Shown: one piece after another, positions 14,619-15,458 of the stretch | Numbering within the stretch: position 1 is the first letter of the stretch | Layout: every line of letters starts with the position of its first letter | Source of the DNA: Treponema sp. | GTDB taxonomy: Bacteria; Spirochaetota; Spirochaetia; Treponematales; Breznakiellaceae | Length of the DNA stretch: 15,458 bases | Reading direction: 5' to 3' | Assembly: GCA_009785545.1 (NCBI GenBank) | Contig: WQWD01000021.1 | Span: forward strand, 1-15,458 | Program-made: the position numbers and the translations under genes | Notes under the pieces: model-generated | What the model saw: the letters and a program-made list of their open reading frames with translations, nothing else | Told to the model about the DNA's origin: nothing | The model's database searches: none

Positions 14619-15341
14619 TTACCAACCATCTACCATGTCGTCCGGATCACGGTGATGCTCGGAGAACAGATCCGTATACGCACGAAGGGCGTCAAAATAA
14701 ATGTAATAACTGCCTCTGGCTTCCATTGGATCTACGTCAATGCGGAATCCTACAATTTGCAAGCCAAAGTGATCAAAATGGTGGCGGCTTCTTTGCACAA
14801 CACCGCTTAACCCGTCATCTGGAGCCGGCGGGATAACAGCGAACATTCTCTGCCAACCCATAAAATTAAGCCTTCCCATGCTGAACTCATATTGTCTGCC
14901 AAAAAAATCCCGCACCAACACAAAAAGTTCATGATTAAAATTACGCCCGACAACCCACATTGATATAGTCTTTACAATGCCTTCGATTGGAATAGGGCGT
15001 ACAGGGTAAATAAAGAAGCTATGGTATCCTCTGCGAAGAAAATCTACTCTTGTACCAAGTACATAATTATCAGGAATATCCATTCCTTCTTCACCAGGTA
15101 TCGGCTGCCTTCCGGCAGGAGCACCGCGGAATAATCTTGTCGTTGTAAAACCATCATCGGAAGACATTCTGGATCTCCAAAGACCATCGTGCTCAAACCT
15201 ATCTACAGAAACTTCCATGATCATTTGCTGAGCCGTATCTATTCCAATTCTAGTTGGGTCTGTGGTTCCTACTTCCCATTCCTGCGCATGGAGAAAACTG
15301 CCAATCAAAAAAATAAAAGTAACAATTAAAAACTTTTTCAT
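14619..15341 (-). CDS. flaA: Flagellar filament outer layer protein FlaA
   Basis: FlaA proteins form or decorate the outer sheath of spirochaete periplasmic flagella. The 240 residues start with a signal peptide (MKKFLIVTFIFLIGSFLHA), with likely cleavage after Ala19, fitting export to the periplasm. The mature protein is beta-rich with aromatic segments such as RRGYHSFFIYPVRPIPIEG, SMWVVGRNFNHELFVLVRD and FHxxFGLQIVGFR-like strands. The C-terminus, YYIYFDALRAYTDLF ending in DDMVDGW, is typical of FlaA and resembles the end of the gene just upstream. The start is fixed by TAAGGAGTAAAAT directly before the ATG, which overlaps the stop codon of the upstream gene. It ends at a strong terminator. 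Confidence 0.88.
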   Translation of the reverse strand: MKKFLIVTFIFLIGSFLHAQEWEVGTTDPTRIGIDTAQQMIMEVSVDRFEHDGLWRSRMSSDDGFTTTRLFRGAPAGRQPIPGEEGMDIPDNYVLGTRVDFLRRGYHSFFIYPVRPIPIEGIVKTISMWVVGRNFNHELFVLVRDFFGRQYEFSMGRLNFMGWQRMFAVIPPAPDDGLSGVVQRSRHHFDHFGLQIVGFRIDVDPMEARGSYYIYFDALRAYTDLFSEHHRDPDDMVDGW

Positions 15342-15351
15342 ATTTTACTCC

Positions 15352-15458
15352 TTAATTACCTGACCAGAGTCGTTCAACATTAGCGGGATCCGCCAAGTCA
15401 TTGCCGTCAAATAATACTTCCATCATGTCTGTTAATATTTTAAATTGCCTAAAGTAAA
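15352..15458 (-). CDS. flaA: C-terminal fragment of a second FlaA-like protein
   Basis: Only the last 35 codons lie in the window. They read YFRQFKILTDMMEVLFDG, then a stretch ending ADPANVERLWSGN and TAA. The pattern (YF....K.LTD, then an Asp-rich turn, then a terminal Trp) matches the C-terminus of the following FlaA (YFDALRAYTDLF...DGW). It is therefore most likely a tandem FlaA paralogue. Its stop codon is part of the downstream gene's TAAGGAG ribosome-binding site and the gap is 10 nt, so the two genes are probably one operon with coupled translation. The promoter is outside the window. Confidence 0.7.
   Translation of the reverse strand, partial: YFRQFKILTDMMEVLFDGNDLADPANVERLWSGN

Overview
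The window reads as part of a spirochaete chromosome, most likely Treponema or a close relative. The evidence is a pair of tandem genes for FlaA, the sheath protein of periplasmic flagella, at the right edge, a compact division and cell-wall (dcw) cluster, an FtsZ with a long N-terminal extension, low G+C, and nearly all genes on one strand. The species cannot be named from the sequence alone.

Layout, read in the direction of transcription of the main (minus) strand, right to left. The C-terminal end of one FlaA paralogue (15458-15352) is followed after 10 nt by a complete FlaA gene with a signal peptide, then a strong intrinsic terminator. Directly behind that terminator lies ptsI (enzyme I of the PTS), which has no visible Shine-Dalgarno. 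Next comes a strong sigma-70 promoter with a leader of about 120 nt, driving a methyl-accepting chemotaxis protein that ends in a hairpin-plus-U8 terminator.

An island of two plus-strand genes (9825-10773) separates this half from the dcw cluster. One encodes a 79-residue protein I do not recognise, with a promoter placed so that the mRNA may begin at its start codon. The other encodes a 225-residue protein that looks like a PD-(D/E)XK-type nuclease fold joined to a winged helix. These two genes are the least explained part of the window.

Divergent from the island is a stripped dcw operon: mraZ-rsmH-ftsL-murF-mraY-ftsW-ftsQ-ftsA-ftsZ, then a Xer-type tyrosine recombinase cut off by the left edge. 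It opens with a good promoter and three G-rich boxes at 10-nt period over the ribosome-binding region, the expected layout for MraZ autoregulation. Four of its junctions are identical 8-nt gene overlaps, suggesting tight translational coupling. The usual ftsI, murE, murD, murG, murC and ddl are absent from the cluster. The operon supplies precursor synthesis (MurF, MraY), septal glycan polymerisation (FtsW), its regulators (FtsL, FtsQ) and the Z-ring (FtsA, FtsZ). A 51-nt hairpin starts exactly at the ftsZ stop codon and separates ftsZ from the recombinase gene.

I see no tRNA, rRNA, CRISPR array, intact insertion sequence or prophage. No gene-free stretch exceeds about 190 bases.
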